Assembly: GCA_012934845.2 (NCBI GenBank)
Contig: WNNJ02000033.1
Location: 62,001-126,000 of the forward strand
Origin: Pomphorhynchus laevis
Taxonomy: Eukaryota > Acanthocephala > Palaeacanthocephala > Echinorhynchida > Pomphorhynchidae
Reading direction: 5' to 3'
DNA: 64,000 nt
Translations under genes and position numbers: made by a program
Notes under the pieces: generated by a model
Seen by the model: the letters and a program-made list of their open reading frames with translations, nothing else
What the model was told of the DNA's origin: nothing
Database searches by the model: none
Shown here: piece after piece, positions 53,235 through 62,972 of the stretch
Numbering within the stretch: the stretch's first letter is position 1
Layout of the letters: each line of letters begins with the position of its first letter

Positions 53235-53590
53235 ATATACTTTGTATTAGAATAAGATACTAGATAGTTATTTCAGAGGAAATACATCATTAGCATGTAT
53301 TTGGCCCCGCTGCTATGTTGGGTAGAGGAGTTAGGGGCCGAAACCTGATAGCATAGCAGTTCCTCCTGATGACCTCTAATTCTTATTCTGATACAACGTC
53401 TGTTATTTATTAGTCAATTCATAAAAATGACGTTTATTTTAAATTTCATTTTTTAACTTGATTTAAATTATAGAAAATCTTGAAACAATTATTAATTTTA
53501 TTATTTAATTATTAAATTTTGATTTAGCATTATTATGTTTTGTTTATTTTATAATTATATTAAATACGTAGACTCAGTTAGCTGATTTAA
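53235..53590 (+). repeat. Penelope-associated terminal repeat, copy B
   Basis: Matches solo copies at 13925-14310 and 47690-47985 (reverse). Layout: a structured ~105-nt block, an AT-rich stretch, and an end with TACGTAGACTCAGTTAGCTG at 53565-53584. Its place right after the RT makes it the likely pseudo-LTR of this element; a matching upstream copy was not found. Confidence 0.75.
53275..53377 (+). ncRNA. Hammerhead-like RNA, type-II-like order, in the Penelope terminal repeat
   Basis: Order: AGAG (53275-53278), GAAA (53279-53282), helix III TACAT/ATGTA with loop CATTAGC (53283-53299), UU, helix I with CTGCTATG (53310-53317) pairing CATAGCAG (53352-53359), CTGATGA (53366-53372), an extra C, CTCT (53374-53377) pairing AGAG. 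This is nested and has hammerhead core blocks. Weak points: the base of helix I is poorly paired, and one extra C precedes helix II. GGCCCC (53303-53308) and GGGGCC (53334-53339) could form an additional pseudoknot. Copies A and C keep the plan with changes in GAAA or CTGATGA respectively. Confidence 0.5.
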
Positions 53591-53599
53591 TAGTTAATT

Positions 53600-54240
53600 A
53601 AAACTCACGTCGTTGTTTTTTCCGAAATTAGAAAAACAAACCTTTATTCGTACATTTTCGCCAATGCAGTTGGTCTCAGCTAAAATTTTGTCTGAAGAAA
53701 CCAATTTAAAAAGTTGATCTGCTTTTTGATTATGGTGGAAACGCCAAGAAGTTAAATTTACTTCGAAGGTCATCTTACGCGATATTGTGATGGATAAACA
53801 CATATGTGTTTTGCATATCAAGATTTCATACCAGCTTTAAGGTGAAGTATAGTGAAATAATGAGCACATTTGTTGGAAAACGCTCATGTATCGAGAATTA
53901 GCAAGGCATGTGACAATTGACTGAAACTTTGGTTCACACGTTTTTGTATTGGGTTGCATGAATGGGATTACTATTGTTATGCTTAAACTTTCAACTATAG
54001 CTGATATTCAATGTGGGTACAAAATTAATATTTGTAAAAATGCAAAATACCACAATATATTAATAAATTGATACTGATATGTTTGCGGCAGCAATGGTGT
54101 GTTGGGGATCATGAAGGAAGTCGCTCGTTAACATGCTTGGAACCGTAATTTTTGGTATGTTTTGGCTAAATTCCTCAAATCTAAATAAATGTGAAGATTT
54201 TTGTATTAATAACCTTTAAATAATTTGCTTGTCGGTAGAA
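53600..54240. other. Intergenic region
   Basis: No gene called. A 75-residue minus-strand frame (53821-53594) has fairly normal composition but no recognised family. The 3' end of acylphosphatase copy 2 lies at the right side. Confidence 0.4.
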
Positions 54241-54280
54241 AACTTAAAAAAATAAAACAAAAAACTCATTTGCACAGTTA

Positions 54281-54568
54281 TTATCTTTTGATTATGAATC
54301 CGTCGTACAGGTTCTTGTCTGCTGTTTTTTCGTTATAAAATTCAACTTTGTCAATACGAGAATTAGGTGTACCAACGTTAGATAACCAATGTTTGAAACT
54401 ATGAATATCGTCAGATTGGCCTTCCATATAACCTTCTACGGTTCCTTTTGAAGTATTTCTTATCCATCCATATATCCTATGCTTATCAGCCTCCAGTTTT
54501 GCGTACTTACGAAAAAAAACACCTTGTACCCTTCCGAACACTTGAAAATTTGCTGTTAATATTGACAT
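54281..54568 (-). CDS. Acylphosphatase, copy 2
   Basis: 95 residues, intact, two amino-acid differences from copy 1 (Val10, Tyr89). The catalytic Arg20 (VQGVFFRKY) and Asn38 (IRNTSKG) are present. The upstream region is uninterrupted and shows the pre-insertion arrangement of the sequence split by the Jockey-like LINE in copy 1. Just past the stop codon the two copies diverge completely, so the duplication border coincides with the gene end. Tyr at 89 versus Cys in copy 1; which one is ancestral cannot be told here. Confidence 0.95.
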   Translation of the reverse strand: MSILTANFQVFGRVQGVFFRKYAKLEADKHRIYGWIRNTSKGTVEGYMEGQSDDIHSFKHWLSNVGTPNSRIDKVEFYNEKTADKNLYDGFIIKR

Positions 54569-55411
54569 TAATATTGAAATCTAAAATTTTATGAAGAGAC
54601 AAAATACTGCAAAATTTAAGTGATATAATATTAATAAATTTTGTTTCTATGACGACCATTGACATTTCTATAGTGACTATTGATAATTCTATGGTGACCA
54701 TTTGCATATAATAAGCAATTATTTAACTTCTTTTAAAGTTTTATTCGGAACCTCGCACGCTTATAAATACAATAAACTCTGTCCGATGTTATATATCAGT
54801 GTGTAAATTACTGAAATTACAATGGTCATTTCGTGTTCGATCATAATGTTTCGGTCAATATATATCACGACATAAATCACTATAATTTTAGGTTAGTAAA
54901 AATTGTGATAATTTATGTTCACACCTTAAAACAACGATTTCCAACTAGAGCCCACATTGTAACAACCGTAGAAATTTCAACGAAGTTTACATAAAATCTA
55001 TATGTTGGATAATCACATTTTAGGAAAATCTGATTAACATTTATTACAACACACGTGTTTAAATCTTATGTACCATATTTTAAGATAGATTAATGCAATT
55101 TAATCCAAAAATAGTCTCACTAGGTTACTAAAAATTCAGGATAATTTTGATTATTTTTCGAACTTCTAGTGTTTTCCGTCCGTTATCTGACATAAAATCT
55201 GTTCAATACATGGAATGACATTCATTTACATATATAAATATCGTATTAATTCAAATTTTCCACATTGAGCCAATATAGAAATTGGTTCAATGTAGACAAT
55301 GAACCAATCATTTTATTATTATTATTAGTATTACAAGTTATAGCCAAATGGCTGTTTCAACTGATCACATAGGAAAATATGAAAAAAAGAAAAGAAAAAA
55401 GTAAATAGCGG

Positions 55412-57481
55412 TTACATAATATTGTATACATCCGGAATGCCATGATCGTTAATCCACTGACGAAGTTGAACTTTAAATTGAGAGAAGTCCTTGGTACATG
55501 CTATTTCTCCTGGCAACGTGTTCCAGGCGTTTAATTCTAGATGTGAGAGCCTAGCCAAATTCACTACTTTACCATGGAGAAACTTAAATAGTTTCAACGG
55601 GTGGCCACGACGCGTCTGAGAACAAACTTTAACATAGCACGAGGGAAACCCATCTATCCCATTAACCATTCGCCATAATGCAACAAGGTCTAGGTAATAT
55701 AGCCTCTGACCCAAAGATGGTATCTTTAGAAATTCAAGCCGCTCACGATATGAATATGATCCATTCATACACATTCGAGAACCTCTACGAAGGATTGTCT
55801 CTAGTCTATTGAACTCTTTCTTAGTATATGGAAAAACTGCTTGCACGCAGTACTCTATATGCGGGCGAACAAGAGCGCAGTAAAGCCGTTTGAAGACGTA
55901 TGGATTAATACGATTAAATGCATTTTTGACGCAGTACATAGCTCGCAAAGCCTTGCTATAGACAAACTCTGTATTTGATCTGGATTTCAATGTCCTATGC
56001 ACCATGACACCCAGATCCCTATACTCCATGACGACATTAAGAATTGAAGTTCCTAGGCGAAAACGACGGTCATCGCAACGCCTTCCTAATTCCATGTGGT
56101 CGCATTTGTCAACATTGATCTTCATACCAGTAGCCTCACTCCATTGGTATATTTTATTAAGGTCTTTCTGCAGGGAAATGCCTAGCGGATCAATATCATC
56201 TACAGACCATAGTTTGAGGTCGTCAGCAAAAGCAAGACAGGGACTCTGAATCCGCAGCAACAAATCGTTAAGGAACACAATAAACAGCAGAGGTCCTAGT
56301 ACGGTACCCTGCGGAACACCACAGTAAACGCGTCTGGAGTGGAAAGATGGGTGCCAACTCTCACCCTAAAGAATCGATTACGTAGGAAATCTTGAATCCA
56401 CTTACACAACATTACAGGAATGCCGTAGTTAAATAGTAATGCTACCAAGCTCTCATGCGGCACCCGATCGAATGCTCTTGAAAAGTTAATGAATACCACA
56501 TTGATTGATTAGCCGCGACTGACCGCCTCAACCCACATTTCGTGTGAAGTCAATAAGTTTGTTAAGCAGGAACGACCAGGGAGGAAACCGTGTTGAGATG
56601 ACGACATTATTCCGAGTTCCCTCAAGTGATGCCTGATCCGGGTGGCGATCAACTTTTAAAGCACTTTGCATAGAGAACTACTCAGACTGATTAGTCTATA
56701 GTCAGTACAATCCGTTGCAATGGCCTTCTTTGGTATCGGAACTACGATGGCAGTTTTCCAGACTTCAGTAACACATCCACTGGTGAAACTGTTCTCAAAA
56801 ATAGCAAGAAGAGAAGGAGCCAAATATCTTGATAAATTCTTCAAGAGAAACGGATAAATGTCATCAGGGCCAGTAGAGCTAAATGGTCGAGCTGATCAAG
56901 CTGATTTACAATCTCACTAATCGTTACTGGAAGAAAACGCGAAGATTGCTCTAATGCTACACCATGCGAAGTGATAGAAGCTCTATGTGAATTATTTGTC
57001 GGTAGCGAAAAAACGTAGCAAGGCATTCCACAATACCACTCTGAGAAGTTATCATACATCCCTCCGCAATAAGGACATACTTGATTTCGGTGTTAAGTGT
57101 TCTGTTGCGACGAACATAAGCCCAGAATAGTTTTGCATTTCGTGTTACATTATTAGCGATATACGATTCGAATGCACATCGTTTTGTTGCTTTCACTCTA
57201 GTACAAAGATTTCGAACATATTTATATCTGGCAGAGAAACTAGAGTCAGAACGCTGAAGCTTCCATAAACAATTTCTTGAACTTATTAGTTGTCTGACGT
57301 TGGAATCTATCCATGCAGGTGACTTAGCAGCATAAGAGGATTCGCGTATAGGAGCAAGAATATCAGATAATTTATGTAAGTAATCAGTGATCATATTCAA
57401 TGATAGCTTGTTTGGGTTCATGAAAGTCACGGGAATTGCTTGTAAACTCTCAAAACATCTTCTCATCTCACTTTCGACCAA
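55412..57481 (-). pseudogene. CR1-like LINE ORF2, linker and reverse transcriptase
   Basis: Frames 57481-56957, 56844-56656, 56499-56296 and 56278-55412. Motifs: AIVVPIPKK…CTDYRLISL (RT entry), VFINFSRAFDRVPHESL (motif A), RRVPY then VLGPLLFIVFLND (motif B region, shifted), CLAFADDLKLW (motif C, FADD), and the C-terminal VRPHIEYCVQAVFPYTKKE and LNAWNTLPGE blocks, ending at a stop after YNIM. At least three frame breaks. Not able to make a working enzyme as it stands. Confidence 0.88.
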
Positions 57482-58300
57482 TGACGTTTGGAAGTTTTTG
57501 AGCTAGGTAGACAGAATCTGGAATAAGGGACAGCCGTCAAGGAGAGCAAGCAGTGGTCACTACTTCCTAAAGGAGGGAGATGATCAACTCTGATTATGTC
57601 TCCTACATATCTGGAAACCATCAGATCAAGTACCGAATCCGATCTTAAAGTTAAGCAAGTTGGTTCTTGTACGTGCTGAATCAGCATGAGTTCCTCAGCT
57701 AGGAACTCAGATATTTCCCTTTCCATGGAACTACCATCAGAAAAGACATAGTCTGACCATCTAGATCGTGGAAGATTAAAATCGCCCAAAAGAATAAAGT
57801 GAGGGGAGGAAGATATTGATTGTAAAATAAGTTGTTAGTTGATCAGTGTCTGCAATTACTGACGGAGATCGATACACGACGCAAAAATTCATACTGGTCG
57901 CTGAGTGATCAATACGGAAGCATAGAGTCTCAAACGACCCACAAGGGTCACAAATATTCAACACCTCAGATACGAGGAAATTTTCTCTGACATATGCGGC
58001 GACACCGCCACCTCGCCTACCTGATATCCTGTCGCTTCGAAGAAGGCGAAATCCAGGAATGTTCACAGTGGTATCGACAATATATTGATGCAACCAGGAT
58101 TCAGCAACGCAGAAAATGTCATTCGAATGAGAAAGCATGTGATACTTCAACTCCACTATTTGAGCAGGCAAACTACGAAGATTAGAATACCCAATCGATA
58201 AATAGCGTGTGGGTTGTGGTAAGGGATTACTAGGAACGGTGAATAATTTGTTGAATGAAACTAAGTGTCCCAGATCAGAATTGAAACTAACGCTATCCAA
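57463..58300 (-). pseudogene. CR1-like LINE ORF2, endonuclease region
   Basis: Frames 58300-57776 and 57789-57463. The first has LSIGYSNLRSLPAQIVELKYHML, CVAESWLH (catalytic Glu) and SDRISGRRGGGVAAYVRENF. The second has MGDFNLPRSRW (GDFN box) and PPLGSSDHCLLSL (SDH box). All AP-endonuclease motifs are intact except that the chain is split by a shift near 57780. Confidence 0.85.
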
Positions 58301-58368
58301 GAGTTGTGATGAATGACTGTTGAAACTACCTTTTCCAGACGAACTAGCAAGATTTGAACTGGATACTG

Positions 58369-59012
58369 CTAAGTGACGCTATTGATCGTTATGGGATTCC
58401 AACGAACTACTGGGCGCCACCTGACAACCTGAAAATTTCGTATGCATAAGTTCGTTTCACCTTCAGATAGCCGGTTTCGTAATTCTGTTTTTGCTTCTTT
58501 CAACTTTAAACGATCTTCGAGACTCAGATCCTTAAGAATACGATGTAGATAATCTTTAAGCCGAAAACCACGTTTGAGCAAAAGGTCTGCATGTTTTGCG
58601 GAAGATAATACAACTTTCAACAATCTTGGTTTATCTACCACCTTTTTTTCAAGTCGAAACAACTTTGTAACCTTCAGAGTAGAAGCTAGCTTTTCATCAC
58701 CTTCAAAGAGTAACTGACAGAACACAGTACGGAGGCTGGACACATCGTCATTCATACGATGTGTCCAGCCTTCGTCATTCATACGATGTGTCATTCATAC
58801 AATAGGGAGTTGCGCCATCCCCTTCCTTTGTTTACAGCTGTAGTTTGTTCAACATAAATGACCGATTTTTCTTTGTCCTGAAAGGATGACAGCATTTGAA
58901 GTTCGGCATTTGAAGTATTATCGTGCTGATGCGTAGATGACAGTGAAAGTAATTCAATCCGCGGTTCACATAGGTCAGGAGTTGAACTCTCATCTAATGG
59001 CAGCTTAACCAC
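58369..59012 (-). pseudogene. CR1-like LINE ORF1, broken
   Basis: Two frames (59012-58791 and 58794-58369). The second has RLEKKVVDKPRLLKVVLSSAKHADLLLKRG and an LRNRLSEGETN segment, matching the RNA-binding-like domain (…KPRPLKVVL…) of CR1-group ORF1. Further upstream (59330-59170) another frame holds C-C-x3-C…Y-C-x2-C, a PHD-like zinc pair. A small tandem repeat (58735-58800) with a ~24-bp unit lies at the frame break and may itself have caused the shift. Confidence 0.75.
58735..58800 (-). repeat. Minisatellite within LINE ORF1
   Basis: tcattcatacgatgtgtc is repeated nearly three times with a period of about 24-29 bp. It adds the MTHRMNDEGWTHRMNDD peptide repeat. Slippage here would alter ORF1. 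Confidence 0.85.
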
Positions 59013-59679
59013 AGGATTAACGGTACAGGTGTTTATCGAAGTTTGATGGTCCGTACTGTCTTGAGATACACGAACGTCATTCTAGTTGAGAGGTAACGAT
59101 ATATCACAACAATTCACATCACAAACCATATATTGCGCTAGTTTCATTTGGAGGGCCGAAATCATTGTAGCAGAACAAAAGCCGCAATAAAAGTCCTTGC
59201 TCTTGAGTGACGACTCGGTATTTAAAGGAATGTCGACAATAGACCACACTTCACAGCCTTTATTGCAGCATTCGACCTCTAGCCGCTTATACGCATTACG
59301 ATGTTGCGTGATATGTATAGTGTTCGACGCTCTCTTTGAATTTGCTTTCTTAATTGTGAAAAATATTGTAAGATGTTTGTAAGATTGTATTTACTATAGA
59401 TTGTAATTAATGTATTTACTTTAGATTGTAAGTAGTTAATAGGGATAACAAGATAGTTTAAATGTAAGAGTTTTAATAATAAAGACTTTTTTTGAACTTT
59501 AAAGAATTTAACTTTAAAGAGCTTACTTTTAATTCTTATTCGTGTTATTTAAGGATCAACATTATGGAAAAGTAAGGCAATACTAATGAAAATTGATATA
59601 ATGTTGCATGATCTTGAAAGCTTTAATATAATGATGAATATAGAACCAATAAATCATTTTTCTTATTAACGATATTTCG

Positions 59680-59712
59680 GATTTCCACAATCATCAGAAT
59701 AAATTGTCAAGG
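59680..59712 (-). ncRNA. Hammerhead-like word at the arm border
   Basis: On the minus strand: CTGATGA-TTGTGGAAATCC-GAAATATCG. The left-arm equivalent (18490-18517) reads CTGATAA…GCC-GAAATATCG. Only the core order is seen; helix II is weak. Confidence 0.25.
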
Positions 59713-59989
59713 ATCACAACAAATAGTCAAGCATTATTCTGCTGTACTTTGCGGGCTTCGTCAAATAAGACAAAAGATTACCTCAGTCAGGAAAATTTAT
59801 CCAGGATTAAAAATGTTCCCAGGTGAATAAGGCAAAATTGCTGGCTTTAAGATTATTTTAGATCTTAATGGTAATATTTTATTTAAGTTTGCGAAATTAT
59901 TAATATATAACTTATAAGCTTGATGTTTCTATTTTACACGGGGCATTTTACCTAAAATTTACATTTTATTGAAGATTTAAGTTTTGCAT

Positions 59990-61900
59990 ATGGCCTCTAA
60001 AGCATTCAAATATTTAGTTCCACAAAAGATACAGAGATCACCTATAGATGTACTTAAACTACTGTCAAGTACTGTAGACAAATCGTATAAAACAAACAAC
60101 CAGGATTTTTATAACTTCATTGATGATCCATTTCTTCTTCCCCGGAACAATAATGAAAAACGAAGTTTTGCGCTATCTAGACTATCAGGAGAAAGGGCTG
60201 CCAAGTTCGTAATAAACAAGTTTTCGTTTGCTTTTCATCTTCACAAATCTTATCCGCAGATTAGTTTGTTTGATCCGGAACTGCCTGCATTGAACACATC
60301 GGACTTAGAGGACCCTTGTACTGCAAAACTCATTGAACTGTTAGATCATAATAGGCTTAATGACGCCATTCAGGTTTATTCAGCACTCAAAGAAAAGTGC
60401 CCACAATCATTGACATTAAATATTAAGCTCGCTATGCTTGAATGCTCAATAGCATATGATCAATTTGAAGATGATGTTGATTTGTATGAACATTGGTATC
60501 TATACAAGATCATGGATGCTAATAAAACATGGAAATGTATGGACTTTTCGATGTCTTTGTTTGACGAAATTAGTAGCGAATTAGCAACTGTACCATATGA
60601 TTTACATTATAAAATGCGAGCTTACTGTGCTTTAATTAATGGCTATTCGATATGTGGCCTGTATGATAAAGCTATACAAGTCTATCAAGATCTAAATGTT
60701 CAAACAATTACCTGTAAATATACATTACAAAATCTAATCCGATCAACGGCCGGCCTTTCAGGTGAGCATGCCCTGCACACATTGCACAAGTTATTAAACG
60801 ATCATAACGATATCAAACCTGACAGTAATATGTTTTCCTCTATATTCTTTGCTATCAAGGAGCTATGTACCAAAAATAGACAATTACGACCGATTCTGCT
60901 ACGGTTAACATCTGATTGTATTGCTGAAATGTCAAGTATTAATGTTGACCATTCATTGGGTACTCTAAATAATATCATCGGTATTTTAAAAGCAACTGGT
61001 AACTTAATTGATTTGCCTGTAGTTATAACTTGGGCGGAACAAGTATGCATGAGTCCAGATTTTACAATTCGACATGTAGACGATTGTGTATTTTTCGATA
61101 ATGCAATGTTTGCTGCTTTTGTTATGGGTAATTATAAAATTGCAAAGCAATTATTTGTGCTTTTATCAAGCGTTAGGCAATCGGAATTCTTGCTCTTTCC
61201 TAGTGAGCATACGTTAAGACGATTTTACACCCGATTGATCTCGCTATCAATCAATTACTGTGCTGACCACATTGAAGTTGAAAGACTTTGGCTAAGTATA
61301 ATACCGGTCAGCATTCAGCCCACCGAAGATCTACTCTTACAATTTATGGACTTTATCATAAATTTTCAGTTGATCGACAATGAGAACAATTGGCCAACAC
61401 ATTTGTTTAATATTATATCACAAACTCGAATGTATCGGCGAGGTTTATCGTCTTTAGGTAAATTGTTTTACATCTTACGATGCAATGAAAGTGATTCACC
61501 GTTACAGTCTGAAATTCAAGTTTGTAGGGCAGCTGTAAGTCTCTTTCTAGAAGATGATAATCTTATTGATGAAAGCAATCAGCACCAGTTCGAAACAGTA
61601 TTTAATGATCTTGTCTATCTGTTGGCTAGAAACCGGCTTCTAGCCGAAGCTTGCAAATTAATTGGTAGTCTTCCACAGGTTATATTTGATAGGACTACCT
61701 TGGATTCTTTGCTCTGCCTATACATAGAAGTAAACCATAAAAGCTATAATCTAACAGATATCACCAATATTTTAAAAGCTTATGCTAGGTTAGATAAGAT
61801 TCAGCTCGATGAAGCCATTGATAGGGTGCTAGGACAGCTTGTATTAAGTAAGAAAGATCAGAGTATAATACTATCTATATCTCAAAAACTTCAATCTTAA
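59990..61900 (+). CDS. Mitochondrial small ribosomal subunit protein mS39 (PTCD3)
   Basis: 636 residues from the ATG at 59990 (MASKAFKYLV, a basic amphipathic start fitting a mitochondrial presequence). The N-terminal block DVLKLLSSTVDKSYKTN…FIDDPFLLPRNN-x4-SFALSRLSGERAAKFVIN matches PTCD3 (…LASTV…DDPYLIP…RSFLLAKKSGENVAKFIIN). The remainder is helical and PPR-like, for example YCALINGYSICGLYDKAIQVYQDL and FDNAMFAAFVMGNYKIAKQLF. PTCD3/mS39 is part of the mitoribosome small subunit and helps mitochondrial translation. Length is close to that of animal homologues (about 690). Single exon. A non-ATG extension of two codons upstream is not used. Confidence 0.88.
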   Translation: MASKAFKYLVPQKIQRSPIDVLKLLSSTVDKSYKTNNQDFYNFIDDPFLLPRNNNEKRSFALSRLSGERAAKFVINKFSFAFHLHKSYPQISLFDPELPALNTSDLEDPCTAKLIELLDHNRLNDAIQVYSALKEKCPQSLTLNIKLAMLECSIAYDQFEDDVDLYEHWYLYKIMDANKTWKCMDFSMSLFDEISSELATVPYDLHYKMRAYCALINGYSICGLYDKAIQVYQDLNVQTITCKYTLQNLIRSTAGLSGEHALHTLHKLLNDHNDIKPDSNMFSSIFFAIKELCTKNRQLRPILLRLTSDCIAEMSSINVDHSLGTLNNIIGILKATGNLIDLPVVITWAEQVCMSPDFTIRHVDDCVFFDNAMFAAFVMGNYKIAKQLFVLLSSVRQSEFLLFPSEHTLRRFYTRLISLSINYCADHIEVERLWLSIIPVSIQPTEDLLLQFMDFIINFQLIDNENNWPTHLFNIISQTRMYRRGLSSLGKLFYILRCNESDSPLQSEIQVCRAAVSLFLEDDNLIDESNQHQFETVFNDLVYLLARNRLLAEACKLIGSLPQVIFDRTTLDSLLCLYIEVNHKSYNLTDITNILKAYARLDKIQLDEAIDRVLGQLVLSKKDQSIILSISQKLQS

Positions 61901-61904
61901 AAAT

Positions 61905-62240
61905 ATTTGTTTGGAAATCAGAACGGATTATAACTAATCTTCAACTAAGTTATTGGTAACTTATCAGATTTTATTGCACACTCTTACTGCTAATATGACT
62001 TGAAATATCTAAAACTTTAAGAGTTTATAAACACGATATTTTGAAAATTTATTTTGGATATAAACTTGCATTGTTCCGTATCTATTGCTGCGTTTTTGTT
62101 ATTATTTGTATTATACATTTAAAAAATCGGCAATTTTATAGTTTTGATGAACCCATTGTTCTGTTTTTTACAAAATTTTACTGTAGATGTCACCTTTGGG
62201 CTATCGGAAATAAAAAATCAAGACATGAACGTGTCTCTGT
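61905..62240. other. 3' region of PTCD3
   Basis: AT-rich, no separate gene called. The AATAAA-like word near 62209 could serve polyadenylation, but this is not certain. Confidence 0.3.
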
Positions 62241-62243
62241 CTA

Positions 62244-62564
62244 ATGTCACTTATATTAAATGAATTCAATCTAAGCGATAATCGTGATCTATCTCAGGAG
62301 CAACATAAACTGCTACACGAATCACGGACCGAGTCATCAAAGCGTTGTGGTTGTAAACATGGGTTCACAGCAAACCATTTGTTCGACGGAATTCTGTTTG
62401 CATTTAAACATAATATCTCGTATTCAGTAGAGGTCAATTTGCAAGATTGCCTGGTCTCATTAGTCGACTTTGAAAACGTTCATAAACACATTGGCGAAAA
62501 AATGCTGCTAGTACACATACTCCTTTACTCGCGTTTACACCAATGCACGTACTGTAAAAAATGA
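62244..62564 (+). CDS. Hypothetical protein, 106 residues
   Basis: An open frame from ATG to stop with a coding-like composition: RCGCKHGFTANHLFDGILFAFKHNISYSVEVNL, then HQCTYCKK at the end. Four cysteines (two in CGC, two in CTYC) could bind a metal. I recognise no family. It ends about 10 bp before the 3' terminus of the LINE that runs in from the right, so it could be the last exon of a host gene truncated by that insertion, or chance. Low confidence. Confidence 0.3.
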   Translation: MSLILNEFNLSDNRDLSQEQHKLLHESRTESSKRCGCKHGFTANHLFDGILFAFKHNISYSVEVNLQDCLVSLVDFENVHKHIGEKMLLVHILLYSRLHQCTYCKK

Positions 62565-62972
62565 TTTATTTTTAAGTGGCAAATGCGTGCTGGCGCCCGC
62601 TTACATGACAACAACAAAAACAAAAAATCTAAATCATGGTTTGATGAGGTGGGTACGGAGGCGCCATTTGAATGCAATAAAGGAGGGAGCGCAACGGACG
62701 TCGAGTGGGAGGTTATTCCAGGCGAGTGGGGCGGCGGCGAGGAAGGATCGGAGACCGTAGTTGTTAGAGTAATTGGGAACGTAGAGTAATAGGGAATTAC
62801 GGGAACGCAGTGATAGAGAGGTGGGACGAGTGTCGTCTAAGAAAGGGAGGTTGATTAACGAAAAGGAGCCGACAGCAATGAGACGAAAAGTTACGAGAAG
62901 AAGGCGGAGTTTGATGCGGATGTGGATGGTGGGCCAGGAGAGTTGGGCAAGATATGTGGATGTGTGGTCAAA

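Larger units (their letters stand above)
51300..53600 (+). mobile_element. Penelope-like element, RT with no recognisable GIY-YIG endonuclease
   Basis: Plus-strand coding pieces (about 51400-51798, 51840-52676, 52753-53235) follow Penelope-like RT order: ICTHNLELIENCELRKLL, TTIDKASNNFVFICKK, YWNPKLHKNPIKPRFI, TYDFSTLYTNLG, VKGVPMGGNSSPL and MFRYIDDICVF. It ends with SGKFLWMDNK. This is the PLE family, not a LINE: PxLHK and DFSTLYT boxes are diagnostic. No GIY-YIG domain is seen before or after the RT, as in the endonuclease-lacking branch. The copy is lightly broken (about two interruptions). The structured terminal repeat follows directly at 53235-53590. Confidence 0.88.
55311..59506 (-). 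mobile_element. Nearly full-length CR1-like LINE
   Basis: About 4.2 kb on the minus strand, with ORF1 (about 59400-58370), ORF2 (about 58300-55412) and a 3' UTR ending in a (TAA)n-like tail at 55311-55335. Both ORFs are broken by several shifts and stops, but all domains are recognisable. The ORF1 zinc motif (VECCNKGCEVW…DFYCGFC) is related to that of the 16.6-kb LINE. A 5'-truncated sister lies at 48570-49320. Confidence 0.88.
54270..59735 (-). repeat. Right arm of the inverted segmental duplication
   Basis: Reverse-complement match to the left arm: 54281-55310 with 23827-18897 (LINE excluded) at about 98-99%, and 59507-59735 with 18675-18460 at about 94%. Between them is a CR1-like LINE (55311-59506) where the left arm has 221 bp of GC-rich hairpins. 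Confidence 0.88.

Noticed and set aside
53303-53359. HDV-like double pseudoknot in the Penelope-associated block
   Set aside because: The crossing of GGCCCC/GGGGCC and CTGCTATG/CATAGCAG recalls HDV P1/P2, but no P3 hairpin or catalytic-C region fits; hammerhead blocks fit better.
53594-53821. 75-residue minus-strand frame (…WRFHHNQKADQLFKLV…)
   Set aside because: Fairly normal composition but no recognisable family or exon partners; too little to call.
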